Shown: piece after piece, positions 1 to 11,509 of the stretch | Layout of the letters: every line of letters starts with the position of its first letter | How positions within the stretch are numbered: the first letter of the stretch is position 1 | Assembly (NCBI GenBank): GCA_020081605.1 | Contig: JAHREC010000009.1 | Span: 3,658,001-3,722,000 of the forward strand | Source of the DNA: Albifimbria verrucaria | Taxonomy: Eukaryota; Ascomycota; Sordariomycetes; Hypocreales; Stachybotryaceae | DNA length: 64,000 nt | Direction: 5' to 3' | Made by a program: the position numbers and the translations under genes | The notes under the pieces: model-generated | Told to the model about the DNA's origin: nothing | Seen by the model: the letters and a program-made list of their open reading frames with translations, nothing else | The model's database searches: none

Positions 1-738
1 TTATTGAACTCTTGCTCATCTGTCGCTGGAGGAGCAGGATATTCCGCCTTGAAAGCATTGAGTCGGGTTTGTCGCGAACCGACGTAGGTCAGGAGATCGA
101 AGTAGTAATCCAGGAAATCTATAGTCACGTTAGCTGGTGTGTGATCACTGGGAAGTGATGGGCAAGGACGTACACAGCTGCGTCACATTGACCATTCTGC
201 GGACGTGAGGCTTCTGGAGGATTTCACGCTCCTCAGCCGTCAAGCCTCGAGATGTGTTGAACTTCTTGGCAGCTATTGTGTGGCGGGCATTTGGTTCGTA
301 GAGTTGTTGACGAGACAGCGCGGCGTGATTATGCTGGAGGGCGGAAACGGTTCCCGCAAAACGAGAAAGAGGAGGGTATTCTCCTGGCCTTGTTTACGCA
401 GAGGGCTGCCAGTGGATGTAGTCTTGTGAATAACGCTGTCGTCCACGCTGATGTTTGACTCATCCACAGGTTGGGCGTTGCTTTTGCCAGGTGAGAGCGG
501 GAGATAACGCTTTGCGGACGGGTGAGCCTCAGGGGCGTTTCGTTAAGCGTCATGGCATTGTCGAAGGCGGAGGAAAGCTCGTTGGCGCCAGGCGGGATCG
601 TCTTTTGCTGGGACTGCCTTGTGGTGTTGTGACGGGGTTGAGGAAGCTGGTGGTCTTGGTCGGGGTCTCTGGACGGCTGCCCTCCCCGCCTGTTTTGTCC
701 CGGCTACCGGGAAAGAAGCTGGACATGAAGCTCGCCAT
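1..738 (-). CDS. Unrecognised conserved fungal protein, N-terminal part (runs off left edge)
   Basis: I do not recognise this protein. The ATG at 738-736 opens with MASFMSSFFPGS, followed by a Ser/Pro/Thr-rich stretch with TKTTSFLNPVTTPQGSPSK. An intron at 173-119 (GTACGT donor, GCTAACGTGA branch, TATAG end) joins VTQL to YFLDYYFDLLTYVGS, giving a well-ordered segment after a disordered N-terminus. The reading frame needs one extra base at each of three runs: TTTT at 603-606, GGG at 499-501 and GGG at 374-376. With those it reads continuously through RHTIAAKKFNTSRGLTAEER and on to base 1. The regular codon pattern, the precise splice junction and the conserved-looking tail make a real gene likely. 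The three breaks look like assembly errors because neighbouring essential genes show the same kind. The C-terminus lies outside the window. Confidence 0.6.
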
Positions 739-2022
739 GGTGAAATGCAATGTAAGCTGGATCGATGGAATCTAAAGAGTCGACGTGCAATGGCCCCGCG
801 ATGGCGATATTGCCTGGCGGCAGGAAAGGTAAAGAACGGTGAACGCTTCAAAAGTCGCAGACAAAATGGTTTGAATGTTTGGCGAAGTGGATGCAGGTTG
901 AAAAGAGAAATAAAACACCCCTGCAGACGAGGCTGCAGACAAGGTAATCGAGCAGAGCTAAAGGACTGGTCCTGTATGGTGTCAATGCCCTTGGCTGCGT
1001 ATAGTCGTCAAGGTAAGGTAAGGTAACGTAGCTGGGGCGTGTGTGTTGGCATCAGGCACGAGGGTCGCCCAAGTCAACATGCCGTTGCAGTAGCAACAAT
1101 CGAACCCACCAAGAATTTCCGTCCGCTGCCGAGGATTTTCCGTCCGTCTCGGTCCCAAAGGGGATGCAGCTTGCAAACTGGATCATCAGGCGCCTTATCT
1201 CTCATTCCAGCACGTTTGACAAAAGCTTCTGTTATTGTCCGTGCCACTTGCGACAAAAATCATTTGCCGTAGGTACTGTACGGTAGACAATGAGTCGTAT
1301 TTCAGATGGCTACAGCTCCGGACTTTCTTGAATCATGCAGTCTCACTTGACACACCGCCAAATGAATAATCCAGCGGCAGAAGACAGCCGTCATGTAGCA
1401 GCCCATCTTTTGCTTGTTCTTAGCATATTAACACTGTTTCATTTAAGCTTAAAGAGCAGATGGAAAGTAAGTTGAGGAATTGTGAACCGCGAGTGTGAGT
1501 AGGTAGTTGCACAAGGTGTTGCAGCATCAACAGAAGCTCAATGTGGAATCTCCAACAGTTTTAAGTGGTTGGGTAGGTACCTGGACTATAGTTGCAACAT
1601 AGGTTACACATACCTACCTTTATGCGTAGAACCTTTCAATGATAATTCTAAATGCTAACAAACAGTCTCAAGGACATTACTGTACGGTATCTACATCAAC
1701 TTGTAAGCATTAATATTCCGGTGCTCAATGTATGCAATATCCATGTCAAAGCACGCAAGTCTAGGTACTTCATGGGCGTTTATCTAATCTTATCGATCGC
1801 CGAGGTAAAGCGCCATGTACTGATCATCTGCCCACTACTAAACCGGACTAACCGTTGCCTACCCTGGCATACCTTCTTTGTTCTTCTCACCTTCGCTGAG
1901 CTGCGCTCGCATTTAAGACCGCCTTCTACCCTATCCCTAGTATATATTGCTCGCCAGTGCCCCTCTGGTTTGCAACGCTGCCCTGGACACTTCCGGACAG
2001 CTGCTACCCTTTGTCTTACATC
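739..2022. other. Intergenic, shared 5' region of divergent genes
   Basis: No supported gene. It separates two divergently transcribed genes, so both promoters lie here. It has short GGTA/CCTACC-type repeats (for example near 1010-1030 and 1575-1620). Confidence 0.6.
1938..1950 (+). promoter_or_regulatory. Possible TATA element of the CREG-like gene
   Basis: The sequence TAGTATATATTGC lies about 80 bases before the ATG at 2023, a plausible distance for a fungal TATA box. Sequence match only. Confidence 0.3.
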
Positions 2023-2860
2023 ATGAAGCTCTTCAGTCTCGCCCTCGCCCTCTCTGGGGCCGTCGCTGTCGAGCTCCCCACGGGCTTTCCTCCGACCCCG
2101 CCGACGTCTCGCGGATCCCCACAAGCTATGAGTCTGCTGTGATGGCGCGCCGCGTTCTGGCTCTCTCAAGCTTGCCACCCTGTCGACCGTGTTCCCGGAC
2201 TCGCGTTCGAACGGCGGTGACGTCGATGCGACGGAGCGCCGCCCAGCCGGACTGGAAGGCGTCCCCATCGGGCTGATGGACTACGTCGCCGACTGTGAAG
2301 AGGACGGCAACCCGACCATTCTGGAAATTAAGATTGCCACAAGCTTCAAGAACGTCAGGGCGGGCTCAAATATCACAGCTTCGTTCCAGTGGGTTCCTCC
2401 ATACCCGCCGTCAAGGCGCATCTCTATGCTCTCCCGCCTATCGGCCCATCTCCCATTTTTCAACAAGGAGTCGCGCTATGGCGCATCCCAGACCACATTC
2501 ACCGGCCCGGACACTGTCCCGTATTCGGCGGCCAACCTACCTCGGTTCTCGCTCGTTGGCTATCTGGAGCCTATCAACCCCGACCCTCTCGCGGCCGTGC
2601 GTCTGGCCGCCTGCTTCACCAGCAAACATCAAGACGCCAAGTACTGGCTCCCGGGTAACGTGATCCACGAAAGCTCCTGGGCGAGACTGGTGGTGACGCA
2701 GGTTTACTGGATCGGTGGCTTCGGGGACCGGGCCTACATTGGCTGGATCCCGATTGATGAGTGGAGGAATGTCACCAAGGATGAGTGGACAAGCATCAAG
2801 CTCCCGGGCGAAGAGAAGGGCTGGAAGGAGTGGAGCGTCGAGCAAATGTCGGAGCTGTAG
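2023..2860 (+). CDS. Secreted CREG-like / pyridoxamine 5'-phosphate oxidase-fold protein
   Basis: The product is about 279 aa. It begins with a clear signal peptide (MKLFSLALALSGAVAVELP) and continues as a CREG-type split-barrel protein: PAGLEGVPIGLMDYVADCE, TILEIKIATSFKNVRAGSN, DTVPYSAANLPRFSLVGYLE, DAKYWLPGNVIHES and QVYWIGGFGDRAYIGWIP are typical of fungal members. The fold resembles FMN-binding oxidases, but CREG proteins are secreted or lysosomal glycoproteins with no proven catalysis; an NIT sequon is visible. No intron was seen. The frame needs one base near 2089-2090 and one near 2172, after which ADVSRIPTSYESAVMARRVL and ATLSTVFPDSRSNGG join up. With both, the length is an exact multiple of three, so I treat it as intact. 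The stop is TAG at 2858. Confidence 0.85.
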
Positions 2861-5430
2861 ATTCTCCTCTCTTTTGCATTACCATTTGATTCGCATACGA
2901 GCACAGGAGTAGCGCTCACTATTGGATAGTCACGGGCGGCATATATCTATCATTGCTTTTTCTTCCATCTGAAACCAAGTTTGACACTTGTCGAAAGCCT
3001 TGCGTGTGCTGAGAAGCTTAGCCTATAGAGTAGTAACGGAAGCGGGCTCCAGGCCAGTTTGATAAGCGGTGCGAGTACATCACGTTGACCCCAGTCTCCA
3101 CTGACGATACGTGTAGCGTGACTATGGAGACTCATGAGCTGCTCGGTTCCCTTTCAATCGGCCAGCCTGTGTCCAGTTTCGTTTACTCAGATCTGTTTGT
3201 AGATTACGATTACTAGCGCATAAGTATCGTGAGCTCCAGCTGGAAGTTTTGGGCTGGCTTGATGAAACAGTCAAGCTACGTTCCAGCACAGCTCGAGAGG
3301 ACAGGACAAATACAGTATGACGATGGCGCCGTACAGGGGTCCGTTACAGTTCCCAAAGGGTTGGGTCCGCTGTCTTATCTTACAATGGCTAGTGCTATTG
3401 AAGATGATGAATTCAGCCGACCGCCTAGTAAGTGCTTGTTCACTTGGCGACGCATGACTATTGAGGCCTAGGGGCATTTGGACATGGGGGAAAAGGCATG
3501 GTTTATTAGTCGAGCAGTAGTGGGTGGCCGGCCCAAAAGTTGAGAGGCGACACATCACCAGCAGCTGATGGGAGACTAGGCGCTATTGGCCGTGGGATTG
3601 GGCCTGGAGCAACAACAATGGTACGGGGAGCAGACCGGGTTTGTTATGGTTGAATTGCTTCTTCCTCGGGCAGCTCACCGGTTGTTGTCTCTTTTCGTGG
3701 GAGACTAGCCACACCGGTTTGAGCGCGAAAAAGCACAAGGCGAAAACATCATGGCTGCTGTACCGGTACCGTAACCTTAAGCGATCTTACCATTAATAAC
3801 TCGGACTTTGTTGCATCGGGTGGCGGAGAAAATAAACCGCTCGGCATGCATGCCTGTGTTCCCGCAAGTCAAACAATGAAAGCTTGGTCAGCCAATACCT
3901 TACGACTTCGCTTCGAGCTTCCGCGCTTGGTCCAATGTCAGCCCTGGGGTGGAGAGGAGAGGAGAAGAGAAGACAAGAGAGGCAGCAAGAGAGAATGGCA
4001 TGGTGCAAGGTTGGTTTGGTATTAGTGAGTGGCGAGAAATGCATCCAGCGCAGCGTGGGAGACAGCACCACCACCACCACACCCACCCACCATCACATCA
4101 CCATGGCTGACGACCAGATACCGGCAGACGTGTTTGTTTGTTTGTCAATCTGCCCTGGCGGCAGGACCTGCACTGGCCCTTTGAGCATCGTGCATGCGCA
4201 TACGGACACGGACATGACAGTCGGCCTCCCTGCTGCGCCATATCTTACGGTAGGATGGGGAAGGGAAGCAAAGATGACGCTGCAGTGGTCAGTCGCATGC
4301 CTACCGCAGATAGGTTGACGCAGGGCGGGGACGAGTAGGAGTTGAGTTTGGGCTAGGCAGTCCGTTCCTTAACCTTGCCTAAAGAATAACATAATACGAT
4401 GTGTATCTTGCTACATCTCAGTTGCGTGCGCTGCATACCGATTGCGCCGGCAGAAATTAGTGGTTGGAACATTTTTAATTGCCTTTCCCATGGGACCGCG
4501 AACGAGTGGACAGCAGGCCCGCTGTAGCTGAGGTAAGGCAAGGCAAGGCAAGGCAAGGCATTGCTCCGAATGTACCTGGTTAGGGCCCAGTTACACGATG
4601 CCCGACTGAGTAATACGCCCAGTACCATGTACCTCACCTAACCTCCTTACCTTGTCTCTACATAGGACCTTGGCTTTGGGCCCCCTCGCTCGTTCGCGCC
4701 CTCTCTCTACCCTCTTACCCTCTCCCCCTGCCCCAGCCCTGTCTGGACACGCCCACGTTACATCCTGCCAGTCAAAGAAGGAAGACGTCCCCTTGGTCGC
4801 ATCCGCTGCCGCCGAAGGCTAACCCGCAGATCGATCGCATGGCCAGCTGTCTGAGGTAGGTAGGTACTCTGGGTACACGACTATCCTGCTGCGTACCGGC
4901 CTGAGCACTGCGTTTCCTCTAGCCTGGCCAAAGTACCGTATCTCAGTCCCGTGGGTAGAGGTGTACTTGGTGGACGAAGTACCTACAGCACTCGCGCTAC
5001 ATGCTGTAGTACCTCTCCCCGGGCATCTTTTACCCTCCACACACCCAGGGTCCACCCGTCACATCCCAAATCAAACCAAACCAAGCACCTCCTCCCCGAT
5101 TGCCCATCCATTTCGGCTCATCCGCACCTCAACCGACGTCCTGCCATCTCCGCCAACCTCAATCCATCCTATCTGCGACTGCGCCTCGACCCGGCCCGTC
5201 ATCACTCAGCCTTTCCACCACGCGCATCTATTCATCCTTATTCTCGAGCCCCGTCTGCCGCTCCACGCCTGCACGCACTCGAGTCAGGCAGCCCATCAAC
5301 GCCATCCGTCTCCTTCCTCCCGTGTTTGATCGGCTTCTCGTCCAGCCCTGTGTCGCATCACCACTTCGCCCACCAAACCCATCCCTCTCCTGACCTCACG
5401 ATATCCTTCCAGTCTCTTCGGTTGCACGGT
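2861..5430. other. Intergenic stretch of about 2.6 kb
   Basis: No supported gene on either strand; open frames here are short or low-complexity. It contains an AGGCA tandem repeat (4535-4560). From about 4700 onward it is C/T-rich, as expected for the MED12 promoter and 5' leader. Confidence 0.55.
4535..4560. repeat. AGGCA pentanucleotide tandem repeat
   Basis: About five copies of AGGCA in direct tandem, a simple microsatellite in intergenic DNA. Confidence 0.8.
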
Positions 5431-5460
5431 ATGGCGCCACACCGCCCGGCCCAACGATGA
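5431..5460 (+). promoter_or_regulatory. Upstream ORF overlapping the MED12 start codon
   Basis: An ATG at 5431 opens a nine-codon frame (MAPHRPAQR) whose TGA overlaps the MED12 ATG in an ATGA arrangement at 5457-5460. If transcribed in the leader, it would force termination and reinitiation at the main start. An assembly gap of one base could instead fuse it to the main frame, but family members as I recall them start at the downstream MTSR. Confidence 0.4.
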
Positions 5461-8400
5461 CCTCCAGGACCCCAATGGGCGTCCAACCGCGACCGCCCCA
5501 GCGAACACTTAGCAATCCGTCGCTCTCGGTCCAGAGGCCTTCGCACCAGCAGCAGCAGCGCACTCTGTCTCAGCAACATATCCCTTCGTCTCCCGTCCGT
5601 AGAGACTCCGTAGTAGACCTTTCTGGCGACTCTCCCGACGTCGCCCAAGGCCGTCATGCCAACACTCCCAGGAGAGGCGGCTCCAGGCTGAGGCTGGAGT
5701 TGTCTACCGACCAGCCCAACGGTGCCCTATCCGCCGCAACCGATTCGCCGCAGAGCCTGACACCTTCGCGAATCATGCCCGTGTCCGATCCCATGGAAGG
5801 CGGCAACATGAGTCCGGCGTTGTCCCGCGCGTCTCAACAGGACCTCGATAACCCACCCATCCCCATGCCGCGGAGGAGGCTCTGGCCGTCGCAACGACCG
5901 CAACACAAACGCGATGCAGTCGTGCCGACTCCTCCGACCAAGAAGGACGTTCGGCCGAAACCCTATACCGTCGAGATTCCTACCGCCGCGCCGAAATATG
6001 CCTCGACGCATAAATCAGATCACGCCGGTACCAGCCGCGATCCCTTCAGCAAAGGGCTCTACACGGGTTATGCTGACTTTTACGCTTGGAACGGCAATCA
6101 CCATGAGGATGAGTGGAGTACCGAGGCTATTCAAAAGGGAACGTGGGATAGGGAAACCAGAATGAAACCGCCACGGCCAGGCTGGCGATTTTTCCGGCCT
6201 TGAAACAGAAGAGCGGCCTAAGTGCTCTGTCCTCGATATTCATGAGAGTCCTAAATCAGCGCAAACACAGAGGCCAGGTTACGGCTCCGTCGACGTTCAA
6301 GCCTCCGCCAAGGGTCACCCTCACCGACACCAAACGCGAGGTCTGGCTCAAAGATCTCGCTAACCCGGCCATTTCCTTGCGTCGATTAAGTCGCACGATC
6401 CCTCACGGTATCAGAGGAAGAACCCTTCTGGATCAATGTTTGAACAAGAACGTTCCGACCGAGCGTGCTGTTTGGCTAGCGAAATGCGTTGGGGCCAACG
6501 AGATCCGGGCTTTCAAGAGGAAAGGAGTAAACGGCGTATTTGTCATGGGTGGTGAACTTAAATGGATTCGAGACTGGACTGTTTTTGTGGAGCAGTTTGT
6601 TGATGCCGTTGTATCTTCCTTTGGAGAGGCGGACTGGAAGAGTAAAGTAACCTATGCGTACGTTCTTGCCAACACAAACGACTTGTTCCATATGCTAACT
6701 CGATGAACAGGATCCGACTAGCGACAAATCTTTACTCGGAGCATCTCTTAGATCGAGACCACTACCTAGACTGGGTTACAGCAGGCTTGGAGAACAGCCA
6801 CCAGGCCAAGATGCCCATGTGGATATTAATTGCCCAGATTTATTGGCCCGATTTACTTCGTTCAAGAAAGCACGGGCGACGCCTTGTGATTGCTTTGCTA
6901 GCCCACCTCGATATTGTAAGTCGCCTTGGCCGGTTTCCAGCTCTCGAGCCTCCCTAACAAAAAGCAGATACAAAAAGATCCTGATCGAGATATTCTCATC
7001 CAGCTTTCCAGTCGACTTTCAACCTTACTCAGATCATTGGTTCTGACGAGTTCTGAAAATTTCATTGGACCCAGTAGCTGGCTAAAATACAGAGATACTC
7101 TGAAAACAGCATTGTCGGCCGATGAGGACGTGGTTCAGTCAGCATATAAGGAAGTCCAACAACGCAACACTCGTTTAATGATTGGTCCTGGACCTGGCAC
7201 GTCGTCACCTATTGGCCGGCAACAATTGGTTAAACTGCTAGACTCAACTTTACGGACATCCTTCGATCACAGCTTAGCTGCGAAGTGCTGGGCCATCTCC
7301 GACGATAAGGAAGAAGTGGTCAAAACAGTTGTAGAGTGGGCCACTTCACCTCATCGCCCAGGCCTTGCCCGTATTTATATCGCCACTAGGCTTATCAAAA
7401 CTTGGGGTGTCCCGCAGCTAGACTTGACGACTGTGGTTCTCAGTCTAATGGACAGTATATCAGATCGAGACCAACCACGGAAGGAAATGGTTTACCGACT
7501 TGTTACAGAATTTGTACGCTCGGGAAGCTTCTCGTTGCCGCATTATTTCCGTTGGTTGATAGCCCGCGGCGGTTACCACGACGCCTCTCAAATCGACGCC
7601 GATAGCGGCCCTTGTGCGACGAGATTACTGATTGAGATGCCTGTGCATTGTCTGCCTGAGCAGCGAAAGATCGAAAGAGGCAACCTGTTGCGACGGACTG
7701 GAAGCTACTCTGTTCAGATGGAAGAACAAGATATATCAAACGCGCTCAAATGCGTTCGACACACGCTCGGGCTCCCGCTGCCACCTGACGAGCCACTATT
7801 GCAAAGAAAACCGATGTCCATGCGAAAATTGCTTCAAAGAATCAGCAACAGCAATAGAGCACTCCAAAGCTGCATCGGCGCTGGTATCCGCGACATTGTC
7901 ACCGAGCAACTACCTGCAAAGGGCGACTTTGCTATATCGCCAGCTTTGTTTTCATCCGTCCGTGCTATTTTAGAAGCCGTTGAAGATTTCTCAATGTTGG
8001 CAGATGTGCTCAAGGCTTGTTCAAAAGCATCCAATGCGGAAATACTTGCGTCATGCGCCGACACGATTAATTCGAATCTGCGAGTCTTTTTAGCGATAGG
8101 AGATGCAGAGGACTTGTTCGAAACACTCATTGAGCGATTGAAAACCCTCAGCCGTGACCATGGCGTGGTAGCACGTCCTCTCCTGGCGGCACTGTGTGGT
8201 CTCGCAGAACGTATGCCGGGCCGAGAGGAGACGGCCAAGCAGCTACTACAAGAATTACTTCAGAACGACAGGAGCAACGCTATTGATGCTTGTTCCCCAG
8301 TTTCCGACAACATGATGATTCAGATGCAGAGCAGCGAGGGCGAGGTGTCGGAAGAAATTGATAAGCTATTAACTAGTGGAAACAGTATTGACCCTCCAAC

Positions 8401-10176
8401 CATGAATCGTCTATTCCGCAATATCGTACCGAGACTCGAGGCAGGCTGGGCCAAGCAAGATGAAAGTCTTAGAGCGTTCGCATTACTTCTTACTAGACTG
8501 CGCATTTTCGACACTCAGCACTTCGATAAACTCACCTCTGACTGGGTCAGTCACATCCGCTCGCTTAACCACCGATCACCCCTGATCGAGTTGTTTCCCT
8601 CCTCCTCAGCCTTGGTTGCTTGCCGATATCGACCCTTTTGCAAACCGCCAACGCGTCTCCGCCGAAGATGGACGGCACTCATTCAGGCACTCAGGGATCA
8701 TATGTTTATCTACAAGAGTTACTTCAGTTGCTCCTCACAAAGCCCCAAACATCAGACACCAAGACGCTCAGTCCTGAAGAAGTATACCGCTTTCAAATTC
8801 AGCAACAAGCCGCCAAATCCGAACATCGTCAAGCCCTACTTATGTTGATAAGGAATGCCATCTTGGAATATGCAGGCCTACGACAGCACAACAAGGACAC
8901 AATGCTCCCCTGGATGAGCCTGAATGTCAAAGACGAGTTCGAGACGCGATCGGAGCTCTGGTGATTGCAGACTTTGGTACCGTTGCAGATGCGCTTGCTA
9001 TCAAGACTCTGCCTGCTGAAGCCAAAGATCTGGTCCGGAAACTTGTCAGTGAGCTGCTTAATCCTGGGCGCAGTGACGATTCCGAAACCAGCTTTGACCA
9101 AATTCTTGGCTTGGCTAATGAGTTGACGATGCCATTTTGTCAACTCAAATTGAACATGGAGCTTTCTGTGGCCGAGTCCAGCTCTACAAGTGATGAGGCG
9201 CAAGGCCCTAATCGCTTTGATCTTTTGCCAAAGCCATGGATCGTGCTATAGAAGCTAGAAACATTATGTGGACAACCATGCTTCCTTGTTTAAGCGACGA
9301 CATCACCCAGCATCTCAAGAATCAAGCATACGCCAGGTTTTTGGATTTAATGCCCTCCACAAAGTCGTCCAACTTCATCGACGAAGCTACCAATAATAGC
9401 AGGATACAACTCGCACAAAATTTACTTGGTGTCCTCGAGGCCATTATGGCCGGTCAAACGCCGACCAGATCTGCTCAACTTACCGCCGCTTTGGCTGAGA
9501 AGTTGAGCATTTTTGGGAAATTATTGCGGCAAAAGATGAAGATGACGGCAAGGTTAAAGCCAAAGAATATGTTCTTGGCCAATGGCTGCCCTTGCTATTG
9601 AGGTTTACGACTTTGCACACCCCATCACAAGAGGTCCCAGCTCTGCCTGCTTCATCTATTTCCAACACGAGCAAGACTATCACGCCGGTTAACATGAATC
9701 TGGAGGCCAGAGCAAAGACTGCACTCACTCTTTGCAGCTTGCTCCTCGAGCTCGACTCACTTCCGCAAAGAATGACAGGCACGCTATCGCAACAGATCTT
9801 CGACGTAGCCGCCATTCTAGTAGATGGTCTTCCTGAGGACATCAGACTTCACTGCGCCAAGAACATTCTCCTTATGCCCGGCGGAACACCAAGCACTAGC
9901 ACATCATCAGATACCAGGCTCTACTACCTTTTCAGTGCGCCACAGCCATCAAAGGCCGACAACTTGGTGCTCTCGCACAGAGAAAAGACAGCCCACCCTC
10001 ACAGCGCGGCAGCAAGGGGCATGGGTGCAATGTATGGTATCGGACCGACCTCTCAAGAGCGGATCAGTCCATTCGTTCTACGGCGCTGGGAGATTTTGAG
10101 CGAGCCAACTCCAAATGTTGGGGAGAACGACACGAGCCTCAACCTCCGCCTCTTCGAGGCGGTCAAATTACAGTAG
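5457..10176 (+). CDS. MED12: Mediator of RNA polymerase II transcription subunit 12 (SRB8)
   Basis: This is subunit 12 of the Mediator CDK8 kinase module, a nuclear regulator of RNA polymerase II. The product is about 1539 aa, the usual size for filamentous fungi. It begins MTSRTPMGVQPRPPQRTLSN with a long disordered region; the conserved Med12 segment starts near residue 285 (PRVTLTDTKREVWLKDLANP, LRRLSRTIPHGIRGRTLLDQ, AVWLAKCVGANEIRAFKRKG). Helical-repeat sequence follows. Introns lie at 6658-6710 (GTACGT, TGCTAAC) and 6916-6967 (GTAAGT, CCTAAC). The frame needs one base near 6157, 8598, 8896-8903, 9225 and 9510; with these the two introns give exact frame to TAG at 10174. A short upstream ORF overlaps the start. 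Confidence 0.93.
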
Positions 10177-11509
10177 CAGATGAACTGTTACTATATAACT
10201 ATATCCATCGGAGCCATCATCGCAACGGATTCTCCATGGCATTAACATTAACGAGCTCACTCTCGAGGCATAACCACGCCTCATTACACATGCTGCTCAT
10301 GTATTCTTCTCTTTCCTAGTCACACTTGTCTCTCATCATACCCGTTCGTTGCTACTTCTCTCCTGGGAATCTTTCTTGTCTGTCTCAGTCTGTTTCTTGA
10401 TTTCTTCCTTTGGCGGCAGGATACCCAACGTATGATTATTCATGACCTCTTTCTACGGACTTGATGCAGAGAAAACTCAAGCGAGGTGCAAATTGCGGTG
10501 ATCTTTAGCTCTTCTACGTTGGGCAGAGGCTGTCATGTTCTGTGAGGGGGAGGGGCGGGAAGGCTGCATTAGAGGGCCTCCGAGAAAGGCGACCCGAGGT
10601 CTGTAGGTAAAATGTCAGGATAAAGGGTCCTGGAAATACGGAAACATTGGGAAGAGAGGACCGAGTCGTCTCCTCGGTGTCTTGTAGACTCTTGTGCATT
10701 TAGGTATAGGCAGGGCTTCAAACGGCAAATCGGAAAACATCCGTTACGGGGTTTGTTTCTCTTTCTTTCGGGATGTGCATTGTTGGGAGCAGGGAGGAGT
10801 GCGTGGCCGCCGTCATGGGTTTTTTCATTGTTCTTGGAGAAGGCATGATGCGCGTGCGTTGAGGCGTATAAATGGGAATTTGTCATTTGGTGTTGGGTGG
10901 AATTTTCTGCTGTAGCAGCAACAAAGGTTATAGCCCTTTCTAAATGTTTAGTGTTAGACAACCACGTTTCATGCCGATATATACTTGATTCATAAACACA
11001 AAGAGCACTTCTTTGCCTACAGTACAGCACAGTACGCAGAGAGAAAATGATTGCTTCGTCACGACGTGATTGTACATTTCGGTTATGTAGTTGTCCAGAG
11101 TCTTTTCATATTATCCTACGTTCTCGCCCATGAAACCACCAGATACTCCCCGTCGCCTACATCGTTATACTTTGGTAAAGCCAGCAAACCAACCGAACCA
11201 TGATATATAACCGGAGCAAACTTGGAGATGGGTGTTCTGAGTGCATAAAAACAACGGATATTGAGAATTCTTACAACCAAAACCCGAGAAATGGGGGAAA
11301 GGGGCCGCGGAGTTCCAGAAAGCAGCAGGAAACACCAACACGATGAGACGCCATGCAACGGGTTGAGAACCAAACAGTGAGAGGGAAGAAAAACAGGTTT
11401 GTTTCTGCAATGATCCAGCCCTGCACTTCGCCAGCAGGCCCATGCCTGATGAAACCCCCAAAAATGTCGTCAAAGAGAAGAAGAAAAAGGTATTGAAACG
11501 AAGTGGCAA
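10177..11509. other. Convergent 3' region between MED12 and the RhoGAP gene
   Basis: No gene supported. Both neighbours end here, so it should contain both 3' UTRs and polyadenylation sites. Confidence 0.6.

Noticed and set aside
3884..4318. 144-codon open frame in the gap before MED12
   Set aside because: Thr/His run from a CCA repeat and no recognisable domain; sits in non-coding context.
5457..10176. Programmed ribosomal frameshifting as the explanation for the breaks in MED12 and other genes
   Set aside because: The breaks occur in nearly every gene at unrelated sites without a shared slippery sequence or downstream structure, which fits sequence error better.
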